The notes: generated by a model not told the origin, from the sequence alone. 64,000 nucleotides of DNA from Streptococcus timonensis (GCF_900095845.1 NZ_FMIX01000002.1:62001-126000); one strand, 5' to 3'; shown: positions 35,790-44,718, counted from the first letter of the stretch. Translations and numbers: made by a program.

Positions 35790-35819
35790 ATTCTAACTTA
35801 AAGCGCTTTCTTTTGTCTA
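35790..35819 (-). promoter_or_regulatory. Promoter of the acyl-CoA dehydrogenase operon with an internal cre-like site
   Basis: Minus strand -35 TAGACA (35814-35819), 18-base spacer, -10 TAGAAT (35790-35795). A cre-like site (35798-35812, core AAAGCGCTTTC) fills the spacer, so CcpA binding should block polymerase. Confidence 0.65.
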
Positions 35820-35884
35820 CTTAATAAAAGTAAACGGCCCTATAAGTTGAATTAATACTCTAACTTATATCTTTGTAAAATCAA

Positions 35885-35915
35885 ATAAGTGGGCTGTTTT
35901 CAACAGCCCACTTAT
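35885..35915 (-). terminator. Terminator after hpf
   Basis: 14-bp stem ATAAGTGGGCTGTT (35885-35898) with AACAGCCCACTTAT (35902-35915), T-rich on the minus strand. It marks the right end of the acyl-CoA block. Confidence 0.88.
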
Positions 35916-35933
35916 ATATTAAACGACAATATC

Positions 35934-36482
35934 TTATGATTCTTTTACTTCGAGAAGACCGATATCCCCATCTTCACGACGATAGATTACATTTGTTGAT
36001 TCATCTTCAACATCTACGTAGATGAAGAAATCATGTCCTAGCAAGTCCATTTGTAGAATGGCTTCTTCTAAATCCATTGGTTTCAAATCAATTTGTTTTG
36101 AACGAACAACTTTTGGTTGTGATGTATCTGTATCTTCAACCAATGCATCTGTGAACAGCTGGCTTTTAGATACTTTATTTCTGTTTTTACGCTCAATCTT
36201 TGTTTTGTTTTTACGGATTTGACGTTCAATCTTATCTGTCACTAGGTCGATAGATCCATACATATCCTGAGAAACATCTTCTGCACGAAGGGTAATAGAA
36301 CCAAGTGGAATCGTTACTTCTACCTTAGCAGTTTTTTCACGATAGACTTTCAAGTTGACACGCGCATCTAATTCTTGATCTGCTTGGAAGTATTTTTCGA
36401 TCTTTTCGAGTTTAGAAACTACATAATCACGAATTGCTTCAGTTACTTCTAGGTTTTCACCACGGATACTATATTTAATCAT
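35934..36482 (-). CDS. hpf: Long-form ribosome hibernation promoting factor
   Basis: 182 aa, long HPF: N-terminal S30AE domain (MIKYSIRGENLEVTEAIRDYVVSKLEKIEKYF, about 1-100), a charged linker, and the C-terminal dimerisation domain (KPMDLEEAILQMDLLGHDFFIYVDVEDESTNVIYRREDGDIGLLEV). Forms 100S ribosome dimers under starvation. Own promoter with an overlapping cre site, so expression is probably lowered on rapidly used sugars. Confidence 0.95.
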   Translation of the reverse strand: MIKYSIRGENLEVTEAIRDYVVSKLEKIEKYFQADQELDARVNLKVYREKTAKVEVTIPLGSITLRAEDVSQDMYGSIDLVTDKIERQIRKNKTKIERKNRNKVSKSQLFTDALVEDTDTSQPKVVRSKQIDLKPMDLEEAILQMDLLGHDFFIYVDVEDESTNVIYRREDGDIGLLEVKES

Positions 36483-36523
36483 ATAAGTACCTTCTTTCTA
36501 AACATATTTGTTTTTCTACATTT

Positions 36524-36552
36524 ATTATAACGCTTTCATATTTTTTTTGCAA
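36524..36552 (-). promoter_or_regulatory. hpf promoter with cre site in the spacer
   Basis: Minus strand TTGCAA (36547-36552), 17 bases, TATAAT (36524-36529). The cre site ATGAAAGCGTTATAA (14 of 15, 36525-36539) overlaps the -10. Confidence 0.7.
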
Positions 36553-36561
36553 TCTTTTTCC

Positions 36562-37224
36562 TCATCTTACGAGGGAAAATGTTTTAATTTTCTGACAACC
36601 AGCTTCTATCAACATTTTTTTAATACGATTTATTGTAGCACCTGTTGTATAAATATCATCAAATAATAAAATCTTTTCTGGAATCTTTACTCCCTCTTTA
36701 ATTACAAAGGGGTTTTCTACTTGCAAACGGTCTGCTCGGTTCATAGATGAACTGGCTTTAACTTCTTTTTTGTCAATAATATTGTAATAAGAAAGCCCTG
36801 TTCCCTCAATTAAACCTTCTACTTGATTAACCCCCCTTTGCTGTAATCTCTCCTTGCTTAGAGGAATAAGCACAAGCTGATAATCTTTATATTTTTGAAA
36901 TTTTTGGTAAAGAACTTTTGTAAATACCTTCCTTAATAGATAATCTCCATCAAATTTATATCTATGAAAATAATCCTTCATGGCTTCATTATAGGTAAAA
37001 ACAGCTTCATGCTCTACTTGAATCCCTTCTTTATACCAATACTGACAATCCTGGCAGGGACTTGTCTCCCCCTCCTTAAAACACGTTGGGCAGTGTTCAG
37101 GACTAATTCTTTCAAAATGATTAAAACAAGCGGAGCAGGTATAGGTCTCTTCTTTTTTGAGAAGCAATAAACTCGTAAATGATAACTCAGTTTCTAAATC
37201 TTGTCCACATATTAGACATTTCAT
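36562..37224 (-). CDS. comFC: Late competence protein ComFC (phosphoribosyltransferase-like)
   Basis: 220 aa. N-terminal zinc-binding pairs CLICGQ, CSACF, CPTC and CQDC, then a phosphoribosyltransferase fold with KILLFDDIYTTGATINRI (PRPP loop). Works with ComFA in uptake of single-stranded DNA during transformation. Its ATG overlaps the comFA stop by 4 bases; no own promoter is seen, so it shares the comFA ComX promoter. Confidence 0.93.
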   Translation of the reverse strand: MKCLICGQDLETELSFTSLLLLKKEETYTCSACFNHFERISPEHCPTCFKEGETSPCQDCQYWYKEGIQVEHEAVFTYNEAMKDYFHRYKFDGDYLLRKVFTKVLYQKFQKYKDYQLVLIPLSKERLQQRGVNQVEGLIEGTGLSYYNIIDKKEVKASSSMNRADRLQVENPFVIKEGVKIPEKILLFDDIYTTGATINRIKKMLIEAGCQKIKTFSLVR

Positions 37225-38519
37225 AGACCTGCCTCCTGATTCATCTCTTTGACTTCCTTTATAGCTTTCTTGATAGATCTATTTATCCCGTCATGAAAGA
37301 AGATAAGTTGACCTGTAGGACGATCCATACTTCTCCCCACTCGCCCTCCAATTTGGATTAAACTAGACTTGGTAAAGAGTTGGTGATTAGCTTCTACTAC
37401 AAAAACATCCACACACGGGAAAGTAACCCCGCGTTCTAGGATGGTTGTACTTATCAAAATAGTCAGCTCTCTATCTCGAAAGGCTTGTACTTGTTGCAAA
37501 CGGTCCTCTGTAACAGAAGAAACAAAACCAATTTTCTCATTGGGAAAGTCACGCTGTAAGATTTCCTTTAGCCTTTCTCCTTTTTCAATCTCTGATGCAA
37601 AAATCAGTAAAGGATAAGCCGTCTCTCTTTGTTTCTCGATATAACGCCTTAATTTGGGTACTAAACGATTTTTTTGTAAATGTTTATCGAAGTCAGATAA
37701 CCAAACTGGCTTTGGAATAACTAAAGGATTGCCATGAAAACGGCGTGGTAGACTAAGACGCTTTAATTCCCCTTGCTTGACCTTCTTATCCAACTCATCT
37801 GTAGAAGTAGCAGTCAAAAAAATTTTCAAACCACTCTCTTTTACACAGTTATTGACAGCATGATACAGTAAGGGATTGTCTACATAAGGAAAAGCATCCA
37901 CTTCATCAACTATTAATAAATCAAAAGCTTGATAGAATTTTAGTAACTGATGTGTTGTAGCAACCACTAAGGGAGTCCGAAAGTAGGGCTCTGATTCACC
38001 ATGTAGTAGAGAAATTTTACAGGTAAAATCACTCTGTAGCCGCTTATATAACTCCAAGCAGACATCTATTCTTGGACTGGCCAAACAGACTGCTCCACCC
38101 CTATTAATTACTTTAGCAACAACTTGGTAGATCATCTCTGTCTTTCCAGCGCCCGTAACTGCATGAACTAAGCTAGGTTCTTTCTTATCTACTGCTTGGA
38201 GCAAACCCATTGACACCCGTTCTTGAAAAGGCGTTAATTGACCTGACCATTTTAAAACATCTTGTCTCGGAAAATCTTCTTGAGGGAAATAATAAAGGGG
38301 CTCATCATTTCTAACTCTCTTCATAATCAAACACTCTCGGCAATAAAAGGCTCCAACGGGCAGATGCCATTCTTCCTCAACCTTGCTACCACAACGCTGA
38401 CAGACTAGTTGTTCTTTCTCTTTTCTCATAGAAAGAAGTTGTTTAGCCAGTTGTCGCTCTTCGAAACTCAATTCTTGTTCAGTAAATAGACGACCAAGAT
38501 AATTTGGATTAACTTTCAT
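37221..38519 (-). CDS. comFA: Competence DNA-uptake helicase ComFA
   Basis: 432 aa superfamily 2 ATPase. A four-Cys zinc module (CQRCGS ... CREC) precedes the motor; Walker A AVTGAGKTEM, motif II LLIVDEVDAF, motif III LTATST, motif VI QIGGRVGRS. Drives single-stranded DNA through the ComEC channel. A perfect cin box lies at 38527-38534, only 7 bases from the ATG, so the mRNA looks leaderless. Divergent from yigZ. Confidence 0.95.
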   Translation of the reverse strand: MKVNPNYLGRLFTEQELSFEERQLAKQLLSMRKEKEQLVCQRCGSKVEEEWHLPVGAFYCRECLIMKRVRNDEPLYYFPQEDFPRQDVLKWSGQLTPFQERVSMGLLQAVDKKEPSLVHAVTGAGKTEMIYQVVAKVINRGGAVCLASPRIDVCLELYKRLQSDFTCKISLLHGESEPYFRTPLVVATTHQLLKFYQAFDLLIVDEVDAFPYVDNPLLYHAVNNCVKESGLKIFLTATSTDELDKKVKQGELKRLSLPRRFHGNPLVIPKPVWLSDFDKHLQKNRLVPKLRRYIEKQRETAYPLLIFASEIEKGERLKEILQRDFPNEKIGFVSSVTEDRLQQVQAFRDRELTILISTTILERGVTFPCVDVFVVEANHQLFTKSSLIQIGGRVGRSMDRPTGQLIFFHDGINRSIKKAIKEVKEMNQEAGL

Positions 38520-38526
38520 ACTTATA

Positions 38527-38534
38527 TATTCGGA
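38527..38534 (-). promoter_or_regulatory. cin box (ComX/sigma-X promoter) of comFA
   Basis: Minus strand TCCGAATA matches TNCGAATA at every position. It sits 7 bases upstream of the comFA ATG. Confidence 0.85.
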
Positions 38535-38562
38535 AAAACTAGCGCTTTATCCTATTTTTTAG

Positions 38563-38568
38563 TACAAT
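38563..38568 (+). promoter_or_regulatory. Candidate -10 of yigZ (leaderless start)
   Basis: TACAAT ends 6 bases before the yigZ ATG, and no Shine-Dalgarno is visible in between, so transcription may start at the A of ATG. Confidence 0.45.
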
Positions 38569-38574
38569 TAAACC

Positions 38575-39210
38575 ATGGAATTTAGAACAATTAGAGAAGA
38601 CGGACAAGTCCAAGAAGAAATCAAAAAATCTCGCTTCATTTGCCATGCAAAGCGTATCTATAGCGAGGAAGAGGCGCGTGACTTTATCACTTCTATCAAA
38701 AAAGAACACTACAAGGCCACCCATAACTGCTCTGCCTTTATTATCGGTGAACGTAGTGAAATCAAACGAACTAGTGACGACGGAGAACCAAGTGGCACTG
38801 CCGGTGTCCCTATGCTGGGTGTTTTAGAAAATCACAATCTTACTAATGTCTGTGTAGTTGTTACCCGATATTTTGGTGGTATTAAGTTGGGTGCCGGAGG
38901 CCTCATTCGCGCTTATGCCGGAAGTGTTGCCTTGGCAGTCAAAGAAATTGGCATCATTGAAATCAAAGAGCAGGCAGGAATTCAGATTCAAATGACTTAT
39001 GCTCAATATCAAGAATATGGCAACTTTCTGAAAGATCATAATCTTATGGAGATTGAAACCAACTTTACGGATCAAGTTGAAACCATGATTTTTGTAGATA
39101 AAGAAAATAAAGAACATATAAAATCAGAACTCATAGAATTTTATAATGGAAAGGTAATTTTAGTAGATAAAGGTTTACGAGAAGTTGAAGTTCCTGTTAA
39201 CTTAGCTTAA
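38575..39210 (+). CDS. yigZ: YigZ/IMPACT family protein
   Basis: 211 aa. N-terminal UPF0029/IMPACT domain with KSRFICHAKRIYSEEEARDFI and DDGEPSGTAGVPML; C-terminal DUF1949 ferredoxin-like domain. Function unsettled (YigZ/YvyE proteins are linked to translation and stress control in other organisms). It starts without a visible ribosome binding site. Followed after 13 bases by the PH-domain gene, preceded by AAAGGAG, so they form an operon. Confidence 0.88.
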   Translation: MEFRTIREDGQVQEEIKKSRFICHAKRIYSEEEARDFITSIKKEHYKATHNCSAFIIGERSEIKRTSDDGEPSGTAGVPMLGVLENHNLTNVCVVVTRYFGGIKLGAGGLIRAYAGSVALAVKEIGIIEIKEQAGIQIQMTYAQYQEYGNFLKDHNLMEIETNFTDQVETMIFVDKENKEHIKSELIEFYNGKVILVDKGLREVEVPVNLA

Positions 39211-39223
39211 AAAGGAGAAAAAT

Positions 39224-39667
39224 ATGGTATTCGGAAAATTAATCAATGGACTCGCTGGAAATTTTAGCGAACAAAACAAAGAGACTCTAATGAAAGAGTA
39301 TGGTCAATATCTACTAGAAAATGAAGAAATCCAGATTGGGTATAAGCTCATTCGTGATGCAATCATCTTTACAAACATTCGTATTATTTTTACAGACAAA
39401 CAGGGTGCTACTGGGAAAAAAGTATCTGTCAAATCCATCTTCCTCATGAACATTGTCAATGTTGAATTGGAAACCGCTGGCGTTGGAATCGATGACAGTG
39501 AAATGACTATTACTTATCTAGAAAATGTCTTCCTAAAAGCTCATCGTGAGCACTCGAACTCTCTCAAATTCGAATTTCCAAAGAAATCCGATCTTGTTCC
39601 ACTCTATACTTATTTGTTAGAACTAGCTTACCAAAACCGTCTGAGAATTAACGGTTTAGATCATTGA
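39224..39667 (+). CDS. Bacterial pleckstrin-homology domain protein
   Basis: 147 aa, matches the small bPH (PH_YvlB-like) family: LENEEIQIGYKLIRDAIIFTNIRIIFTDKQGATGKKVSVKSIFLMNI. No membrane helix or signal peptide. No known specific role; its position with yigZ is the only clue. Confidence 0.75.
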   Translation: MVFGKLINGLAGNFSEQNKETLMKEYGQYLLENEEIQIGYKLIRDAIIFTNIRIIFTDKQGATGKKVSVKSIFLMNIVNVELETAGVGIDDSEMTITYLENVFLKAHREHSNSLKFEFPKKSDLVPLYTYLLELAYQNRLRINGLDH

Positions 39668-39674
39668 TATAAAA

Positions 39675-39703
39675 AAATCCTATCGCTTCGATAGGATTTC
39701 TAT
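39675..39703 (+). terminator. Terminator after the yigZ operon
   Basis: AAATCCTATCG (39675-39685), loop CTT, CGATAGGATTT (39689-39699), then T-rich. Confidence 0.85.
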
Positions 39704-39705
39704 AT

Positions 39706-39734
39706 TTTACAAATAATCTAGATAGGGTTATACT
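39706..39734 (+). promoter_or_regulatory. cysK promoter
   Basis: TTTACA (39706-39711), 17 bases, TATACT (39729-39734). Confidence 0.75.
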
Positions 39735-39763
39735 AGGTACAACTTACAAAAAGAGGTATTCAC

Positions 39764-40690
39764 ATGGCTATTTATAACAATATCACAGAACTTATCGGAA
39801 AAACACCGATTGTTAAATTGAATAACATTGTACCAGAAGGTGCAGCAGACGTTTACGTAAAACTAGAAGCTTTTAACCCAGGTTCATCCGTTAAGGACCG
39901 CATTGCTCTCAGCATGATTGAAAAAGCAGAGCAAGAGGGTAAACTGAAACCAGGATCTACAATTGTAGAAGCAACAAGCGGGAACACTGGTATCGGTCTT
40001 TCATGGGTTGGTGCTGCTAAAGGTTATAAAGTTGTCATCGTTATGCCTGAAACAATGAGTGTTGAACGCCGTAAGATTATCCAAGCTTATGGTGCTGAAC
40101 TAGTCCTTACTCCTGGTAGTGAAGGTATGAAAGGTGCAATTGCAAAAGCGCAAGAAATTGCTGCTGAACGCGATGGTTTCCTTCCATTACAGTTTAATAA
40201 CCAAGCTAACCCAGAAGTTCACGAAAGAACAACAGGAGCTGAAATTCTAGCTGATTTCGGAGCTAATGGTTTAGATGCCTTTGTTGCTGGTGTTGGTACT
40301 GGAGGAACTATTTCAGGTGTTTCTCATGCTCTTAAAACTGCTAACTCAAACATTCAAGTTTTTGCAGTTGAGGCAGACGAGTCAGCAATCTTATCAGGTG
40401 AAAAACCAGGACCTCACAAAATTCAAGGTATCTCTGCAGGATTCATCCCAGAAACACTTGATACAGAAGCTTATGATGGTATCGTTCGTGTGACATCAGA
40501 CAATGCTCTTGCACTTGGTCGCGAAATTGGTGGAAAAGAAGGTTTCTTGGTTGGTATTTCTTCTGCCGCAGCTATCTATGCAGCAATCGAAGTTGCTAAA
40601 AAACTTGGGGCAGGTAAAAAAGTCCTTGCGCTTGCACCAGATAACGGAGAACGTTACCTATCTACAGCACTCTATGAGTTCGAAGTCTAG
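39764..40690 (+). CDS. cysK: Cysteine synthase (O-acetylserine sulfhydrylase)
   Basis: 308 aa PLP enzyme. PLP lysine in [12 protein letters not shown], substrate loop [11 protein letters not shown], phosphate cup [12 protein letters not shown]-terminal serine region [11 protein letters not shown]. Makes cysteine from O-acetylserine and sulfide. Single gene with its own promoter and terminator. In streptococci the same locus is sometimes labelled cysM. Confidence 0.94.
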   Translation: MAIYNNITELIGKTPIVKLNNIVPEGAADVYVKLEAFNPGSSVKDRIALSMIEKAEQEGKLKPGSTIVEATSGNTGIGLSWVGAAKGYKVVIVMPETMSVERRKIIQAYGAELVLTPGSEGMKGAIAKAQEIAAERDGFLPLQFNNQANPEVHERTTGAEILADFGANGLDAFVAGVGTGGTISGVSHALKTANSNIQVFAVEADESAILSGEKPGPHKIQGISAGFIPETLDTEAYDGIVRVTSDNALALGREIGGKEGFLVGISSAAAIYAAIEVAKKLGAGKKVLALAPDNGERYLSTALYEFEV

Positions 40691-40704
40691 TCTCCTAAAT
40701 ACAC

Positions 40705-40735
40705 AAAGCCCTTTAACAAGGGCTTTTTATTTTTT
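40705..40735 (+). terminator. Terminator after cysK
   Basis: AAAGCCCTT (40705-40713) with AAGGGCTTT (40718-40726), then TTATTTTTT. Confidence 0.92.
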
Positions 40736-40742
40736 CTATAAG

Positions 40743-40772
40743 AAAGAGGAAGCAAATCTGCTTCCTCTTTTT
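40743..40772. terminator. Terminator after tsf
   Basis: AAAGAGGAAGCA (40743-40754) with TGCTTCCTCTTT (40759-40770). T-rich on both strands, so it backs up cysK termination too. Confidence 0.88.
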
Positions 40773-40776
40773 GTTA

Positions 40777-41817
40777 TTAGTTATTCAAAGCTGCTGCCAT
40801 TGTAGCTGCAACTTCAGCTTCAAAGTCATTTGCAGCTTTTTCGATACCTTCACCAACTTCAAAGCGAGCGAACTCAACTACTGAAGCGTTAACTGATTCA
40901 AGGTATGCTTCAACTGTCTTGCTGTCATCCATGATGTAGACTTGTGCAAGAAGTGTGTATGCTTGGTCAACTTTAGTGTTGTCAAGCATGAAGCGATCCA
41001 TTTTACCTGGAATGATTTTATCCCAGATTTTTTCTGGTTTACCTTCTGCAGCCAACTCTGCTTTAATGTCAGCTTCAGCTTGAGCGATAACTTCATCAGT
41101 CAATTGTGCTTTTGATCCATACTTCAAGTGTGGAAGAGCTGGTTTGTTAACCATTGCACGGCTTTCGTTATCTTGGTCGATTACGTGGTTCAATTGAGCC
41201 AACTCATCTTTAACAAATTGCTCATCCAATTCTTTGTATGAAAGAACTGTTGGTTTCATCGCAGCAATATGCATTGATATTTGTTTAGCAAGCGCTTCGT
41301 CTCCACCTTCGATTACAGAGATAACACCGATACGTCCGCCGTTGTGTTGGTATGCACCGAAGTGTTGTGCATCTGTTTTTTCAATCAAAGCAAAGCGACG
41401 GAATGAGATTTTTTCTCCGATTGTAGCAGTTGCAGATACGTATGCTGCTTCAAGAGTTTCACCTGAAGGCATTGTCAAAGCAAGAGCTTCTTCGTTGTTA
41501 GCTGGTTTACCTTCAGCAATGACTTTCGCAGTTGCATTTACCAATTCAACGAATTGAGCGTTTTTCGCAACGAAGTCTGTTTCAGCATTTACTTCAACTA
41601 CTGCTGCAACGTTACCGTTCACATAAACACCAGTCAAACCTTCAGCGGCAACACGGTCAGCTTTCTTAGCTGCCTTAGCCATACCTTTTTCGCGAAGTAA
41701 TTCGATCGCCTTTTCGATGTCACCTTCAACCTCAACCAAGGCTTTCTTAGCGTCCATGACACCAGCACCAGATTTTTCACGCAACTCTTTAACAAGTTTA
41801 GCTGTAATTTCTGCCAT
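40777..41817 (-). CDS. tsf: Elongation factor Ts
   Basis: 346 aa nucleotide exchange factor for EF-Tu. N-terminal UBA-like region [38 protein letters not shown] and the core motif [17 protein letters not shown] are diagnostic. Slightly longer than the E. coli protein, as in other streptococci. Downstream of rpsB with an intercistronic hairpin that probably lowers its level relative to uS2. Confidence 0.97.
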   Translation of the reverse strand: MAEITAKLVKELREKSGAGVMDAKKALVEVEGDIEKAIELLREKGMAKAAKKADRVAAEGLTGVYVNGNVAAVVEVNAETDFVAKNAQFVELVNATAKVIAEGKPANNEEALALTMPSGETLEAAYVSATATIGEKISFRRFALIEKTDAQHFGAYQHNGGRIGVISVIEGGDEALAKQISMHIAAMKPTVLSYKELDEQFVKDELAQLNHVIDQDNESRAMVNKPALPHLKYGSKAQLTDEVIAQAEADIKAELAAEGKPEKIWDKIIPGKMDRFMLDNTKVDQAYTLLAQVYIMDDSKTVEAYLESVNASVVEFARFEVGEGIEKAANDFEAEVAATMAAALNN

Positions 41818-41834
41818 TTTGATTCTCCTATATT

Positions 41835-41874
41835 TTTTAAAAATAGGAGAGCCGGGCTAAGCCCTGCCCTCCTA
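41835..41874 (-). terminator. Intercistronic attenuator between rpsB and tsf
   Basis: Stem TAGGAG/CTCCTA (41844-41874) with inner GGGC/GCCC, followed on the minus strand by TTTTT. A partial terminator between the two cistrons. Confidence 0.75.
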
Positions 41875-41895
41875 GGTAATTACTATTGATATGAA

Positions 41896-42678
41896 TTAAG
41901 CGTTGTCGCCTTCAACAACTTCAACGATTTCTTCGATTGAGTCTGCTTGAGCTTCTGAAACTGCAAATTCTGCTTCAACTGCTGCTACAGCATCTTCACC
42001 TTGGCGACCTTCGATGATAGCGTCTGCCAATTTAGCTGTGATCAACTTAACTGCGCGGATAGCGTCATCGTTAGCTGGGATGATTACATCGATATCATCT
42101 GGATCAGTGTTTGTGTCAACCATCGCTACAACTGGGATACCCAATTTTTTAGCTTCTTTAACAGCGATTTGCTCTTTATGTGGGTCAACTACGTACATTA
42201 CATCTGGAATGCGAGGCATGTCTTCGATACCACCCAAGAATTTTTCAAGACGTGCACGTTGTTTGTTAAGAAGTGCAACTTCTTTCTTAGGAAGAACTTC
42301 GAAAGTTCCATCTTCTTCCATACGTTTGATTTCTTTCAAGCGAGCGATACGTTTTTGGATTGTTCCCCAGTTTGTAAGAGTTCCACCCAACCAACGGTGG
42401 TTGATGAAGTATTGTCCTGCACGAACAGCTTCTTCAGCAACTGCATCAGCGGCTTGTTTCTTAGTACCAACGAACAATACAACTGCATCGTTAGCTGCAG
42501 CATCACGCATAAAGTCGTATGCTTGGTCAGCGTATTTTACAGTTTGTTGTAAGTCGATAACGTGGATTCCGTTACGCTCTGTGAAGATGTATTTAGCCAT
42601 CTTAGGGTTCCAGCGACGAGTTTGGTGACCGAAGTGTACACCAGCCTCAAGAAGTTGTTTCATTGAAATTACTGCCAT
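41896..42678 (-). CDS. rpsB: 30S ribosomal protein uS2
   Basis: 260 aa. [27 protein letters not shown] is the uS2 N-terminus, with the zinc-free fold and an acidic C-terminal tail. ATG at 42678 has AAGGAG; the ORF could begin at 42762, which is inside the leader and has no ribosome site. Promoter TTGAAA-17-TAGAAT lies about 115 bases upstream. Confidence 0.97.
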   Translation of the reverse strand: MAVISMKQLLEAGVHFGHQTRRWNPKMAKYIFTERNGIHVIDLQQTVKYADQAYDFMRDAAANDAVVLFVGTKKQAADAVAEEAVRAGQYFINHRWLGGTLTNWGTIQKRIARLKEIKRMEEDGTFEVLPKKEVALLNKQRARLEKFLGGIEDMPRIPDVMYVVDPHKEQIAVKEAKKLGIPVVAMVDTNTDPDDIDVIIPANDDAIRAVKLITAKLADAIIEGRQGEDAVAAVEAEFAVSEAQADSIEEIVEVVEGDNA

Positions 42679-42790
42679 GAGTATTTCTCCTTTTTTGTTT
42701 TTTCCTCTTCTCGATTTCAGCTTGCAAAACGACCCGAGGGCAACAGTTTCACAATTCATCAAGAATGAGTATTATCGTTTACACGACAAG
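42679..42790 (-). promoter_or_regulatory. rpsB 5' leader, about 110 nt (candidate autoregulatory)
   Basis: Between the inferred transcription start (near 42788) and the ATG. Holds short self-complementary parts such as TTGC...GCAA around CCCTCGGG. Feedback control by uS2 is known for other bacteria; here it is only possible. Confidence 0.35.
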
Positions 42791-42794
42791 TTTC

Positions 42795-42823
42795 ATTCTA
42801 CCATAGTTTATCGTATTTTTCAA
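42795..42823 (-). promoter_or_regulatory. rpsB-tsf promoter
   Basis: Minus strand TTGAAA (42818-42823), 17-base spacer, TAGAAT (42795-42800). Confidence 0.85.
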
Positions 42824-42870
42824 GTTATTTTAAATTATTTTCTATTAAAAACTGCTATCCTAACTAAACA

Positions 42871-42900
42871 AAAAATAAAAAGAGACTCAATACGAGTCTC
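42871..42900 (-). terminator. Terminator after pcsB
   Basis: GAGACTC (42882-42888) with GAGTCTC (42894-42900), then on the minus strand TTTTTATTTTT. Confidence 0.9.
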
Positions 42901-42908
42901 AGCATTTT

Positions 42909-44132
42909 TTAGTTTGGATAGATGTATGTTACTCCACCTGGGTTGAACCATCCACGGTGATTTCCGATTGTACGGTTTCCACCATAGTTTGATTCTGATA
43001 CTTGGATACGTGATGAAGACTCAACAGCTGTAACGACTGCAACGTGTCCATAACCACCATCATTCCAACAAGCGATAGCTCCTACTTGCGGTGTAGAACC
43101 TGTACGGAAGCCGGCTGCTGCTGCACTTGCAGCCCACTGTCCACCATTACCCCAGTAGTCTCCGGCCCAAGGTGCCAACGTTTTAGCTCCCCATGTACAT
43201 TCTCCAACAGGATAGCTTGAAGCATTTGTATTGTATGTAGGACGTTGTTTAACTGGTGCTGGTGTTGCAACAGGTGTTGGTGCCGGCGTTGATGTTCCTT
43301 CCTCAGAATTTGCTGCAGGTGTAGCTGTTGAAGCTGTAGCCGTAGCTTTTACTTGTTCAACAAGTGTAGTGTTAGCAGATGCGACTACAGATTGACGTTG
43401 ACTAGCTTGTTGAGCTTTATAAGCTGCTTCTGCCTCAGCTGCTGCTTTTGCTTCTGCTTCTGCCGCTGCCTTTTTCTCTAACAAACTAGCTTTTTCGCTC
43501 TCAGCTGTAGCTTTCTCAGCTGCAAGGTTCAATTCAGCAACTTTTAATTCTGCTTGTTTAGTTGTCAAAACTTGAGCATCGTCAGCCAGTGTTTGTTGGT
43601 TAGCAATAACTGTATTGATAGCTTCGTTGTTTGCCACTTGTTTTTCAGCGATAGCTTTTTTATCTTCTTTTTGTTGTTCCAACATTTTGTTGTTAGCAGA
43701 TACAATTTCACTCATTGCAGCAACACGAGAAATAGCTTCTGTGATTGAGTTTGAGTTGATAATTGTGTTGATATAACTTGTAGCAGTTCCATTAGTTTGT
43801 GCGCTACGAGCTTGGTTCTCAAGAGAAGCATTACGAGCTACGATGTTTTTTGATAACTCAGTAATTTCTCCTTCGAGTTGCTTAGATTCTGCTTGTAGAG
43901 TATCGTTTTCAACTTGTAATTTCTCTTGTTCAGTTTGAATTGCTGAAACTTGCTCTTGGATTTGATCAACTTGCTTTTGAGCTTCTGCTTGTTGCGCTGT
44001 CAAAGAACTAATTTTACTATCTTGAGCAGCAATTTTATCGTCTGTATTGTCAGCTTTTACTGTCGAAAGGATTGCTCCTTGTGAAACTAATACTGTACTC
44101 AATAAAAGTGACGCTAAGATTTTTTTCTTCAT
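42909..44132 (-). CDS. pcsB: Essential cell-division murein hydrolase PcsB
   Basis: 407 aa, secreted. Signal peptide with core [19 protein letters not shown], cleaved near residue 27. Long coiled coil to about 250 ([28 protein letters not shown]...), Ala-rich linker, then a CHAP domain with catalytic Cys in [14 protein letters not shown] and His in [11 protein letters not shown]. Acts with FtsEX to split septal peptidoglycan. Its promoter carries a WalR-type box. Neighbours mreCD fit a cell-wall role. Confidence 0.95.
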   Translation of the reverse strand: MKKKILASLLLSTVLVSQGAILSTVKADNTDDKIAAQDSKISSLTAQQAEAQKQVDQIQEQVSAIQTEQEKLQVENDTLQAESKQLEGEITELSKNIVARNASLENQARSAQTNGTATSYINTIINSNSITEAISRVAAMSEIVSANNKMLEQQKEDKKAIAEKQVANNEAINTVIANQQTLADDAQVLTTKQAELKVAELNLAAEKATAESEKASLLEKKAAAEAEAKAAAEAEAAYKAQQASQRQSVVASANTTLVEQVKATATASTATPAANSEEGTSTPAPTPVATPAPVKQRPTYNTNASSYPVGECTWGAKTLAPWAGDYWGNGGQWAASAAAAGFRTGSTPQVGAIACWNDGGYGHVAVVTAVESSSRIQVSESNYGGNRTIGNHRGWFNPGGVTYIYPN

Positions 44133-44165
44133 ATTGGTATATACTCCTTCTTTTAAGACATTACT

Positions 44166-44209
44166 AGTATATCAAAAAAAGGCTTAATAAATATTACGTC
44201 TTTATTACA
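44166..44209 (-). promoter_or_regulatory. pcsB promoter with WalR (VicR) box
   Basis: Minus strand TGTAAT-AAAGA-CGTAAT (44193-44209) fits the WalR repeat TGTWAH-N5-TGTWAH with one mismatch. An extended -10 TGATATACT (44166-44174) follows. Confidence 0.75.
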
Positions 44210-44223
44210 GTTTTATTTCTTTA

Positions 44224-44718
44224 TTATAGATATATTTTTTCAAAAATAAACTGAAAAACTAACATCCAAATAAAATTTAAGATCATGGTTGGCACCAAAC
44301 TATAGATTATAAAAAATGTTAGGCTTTCAGATGTTAATCCAATAGCCTGCGCAAGCATAAAGCCACCAAATTCAAATAAGAAAGTCATCACCAGTATTGC
44401 TAACATTCTAGTCCATCTATTTACCAATATGACAGAATTATTTTTATAAACAATAGCACCAACTATAATAAAAAGAAGGCTTGCTAATCCTATTAAATGA
44501 AAGAAATAAATATCGTATATGACACCTAGAACCAAGCAATAAGCCAAAAATAAATACTCAGAGACTTCAATCGTCTCAAATAATAGAAATAGAAAAATAA
44601 AGTGACTAATAATATGAAAATGAGGAAAAAAACTATTTACAAATTGTCCTAAATGGCTATCTATTAACAAAATAAGGGGCAAGAGGATAAACATTCCTAT
44701 CTGTTTCAACTGTCTCAT
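44224..44718 (-). CDS. mreD: Rod shape-determining protein MreD
   Basis: 164 aa, about five membrane helices, MreD family layout. Overlaps the mreC stop by 4 bases. Part of the peripheral peptidoglycan elongation machinery in ovococci, which have no MreB. Confidence 0.85.
   Translation of the reverse strand: MRQLKQIGMFILLPLILLIDSHLGQFVNSFFPHFHIISHFIFLFLLFETIEVSEYLFLAYCLVLGVIYDIYFFHLIGLASLLFIIVGAIVYKNNSVILVNRWTRMLAILVMTFLFEFGGFMLAQAIGLTSESLTFFIIYSLVPTMILNFIWMLVFQFIFEKIYL

Noticed and set aside
42001..42628. Two long plus-strand ORFs (183 and 204 codons) opposite rpsB
   Set aside because: They lie wholly antisense to a highly expressed ribosomal gene, lack ribosome sites and encode no recognisable protein.
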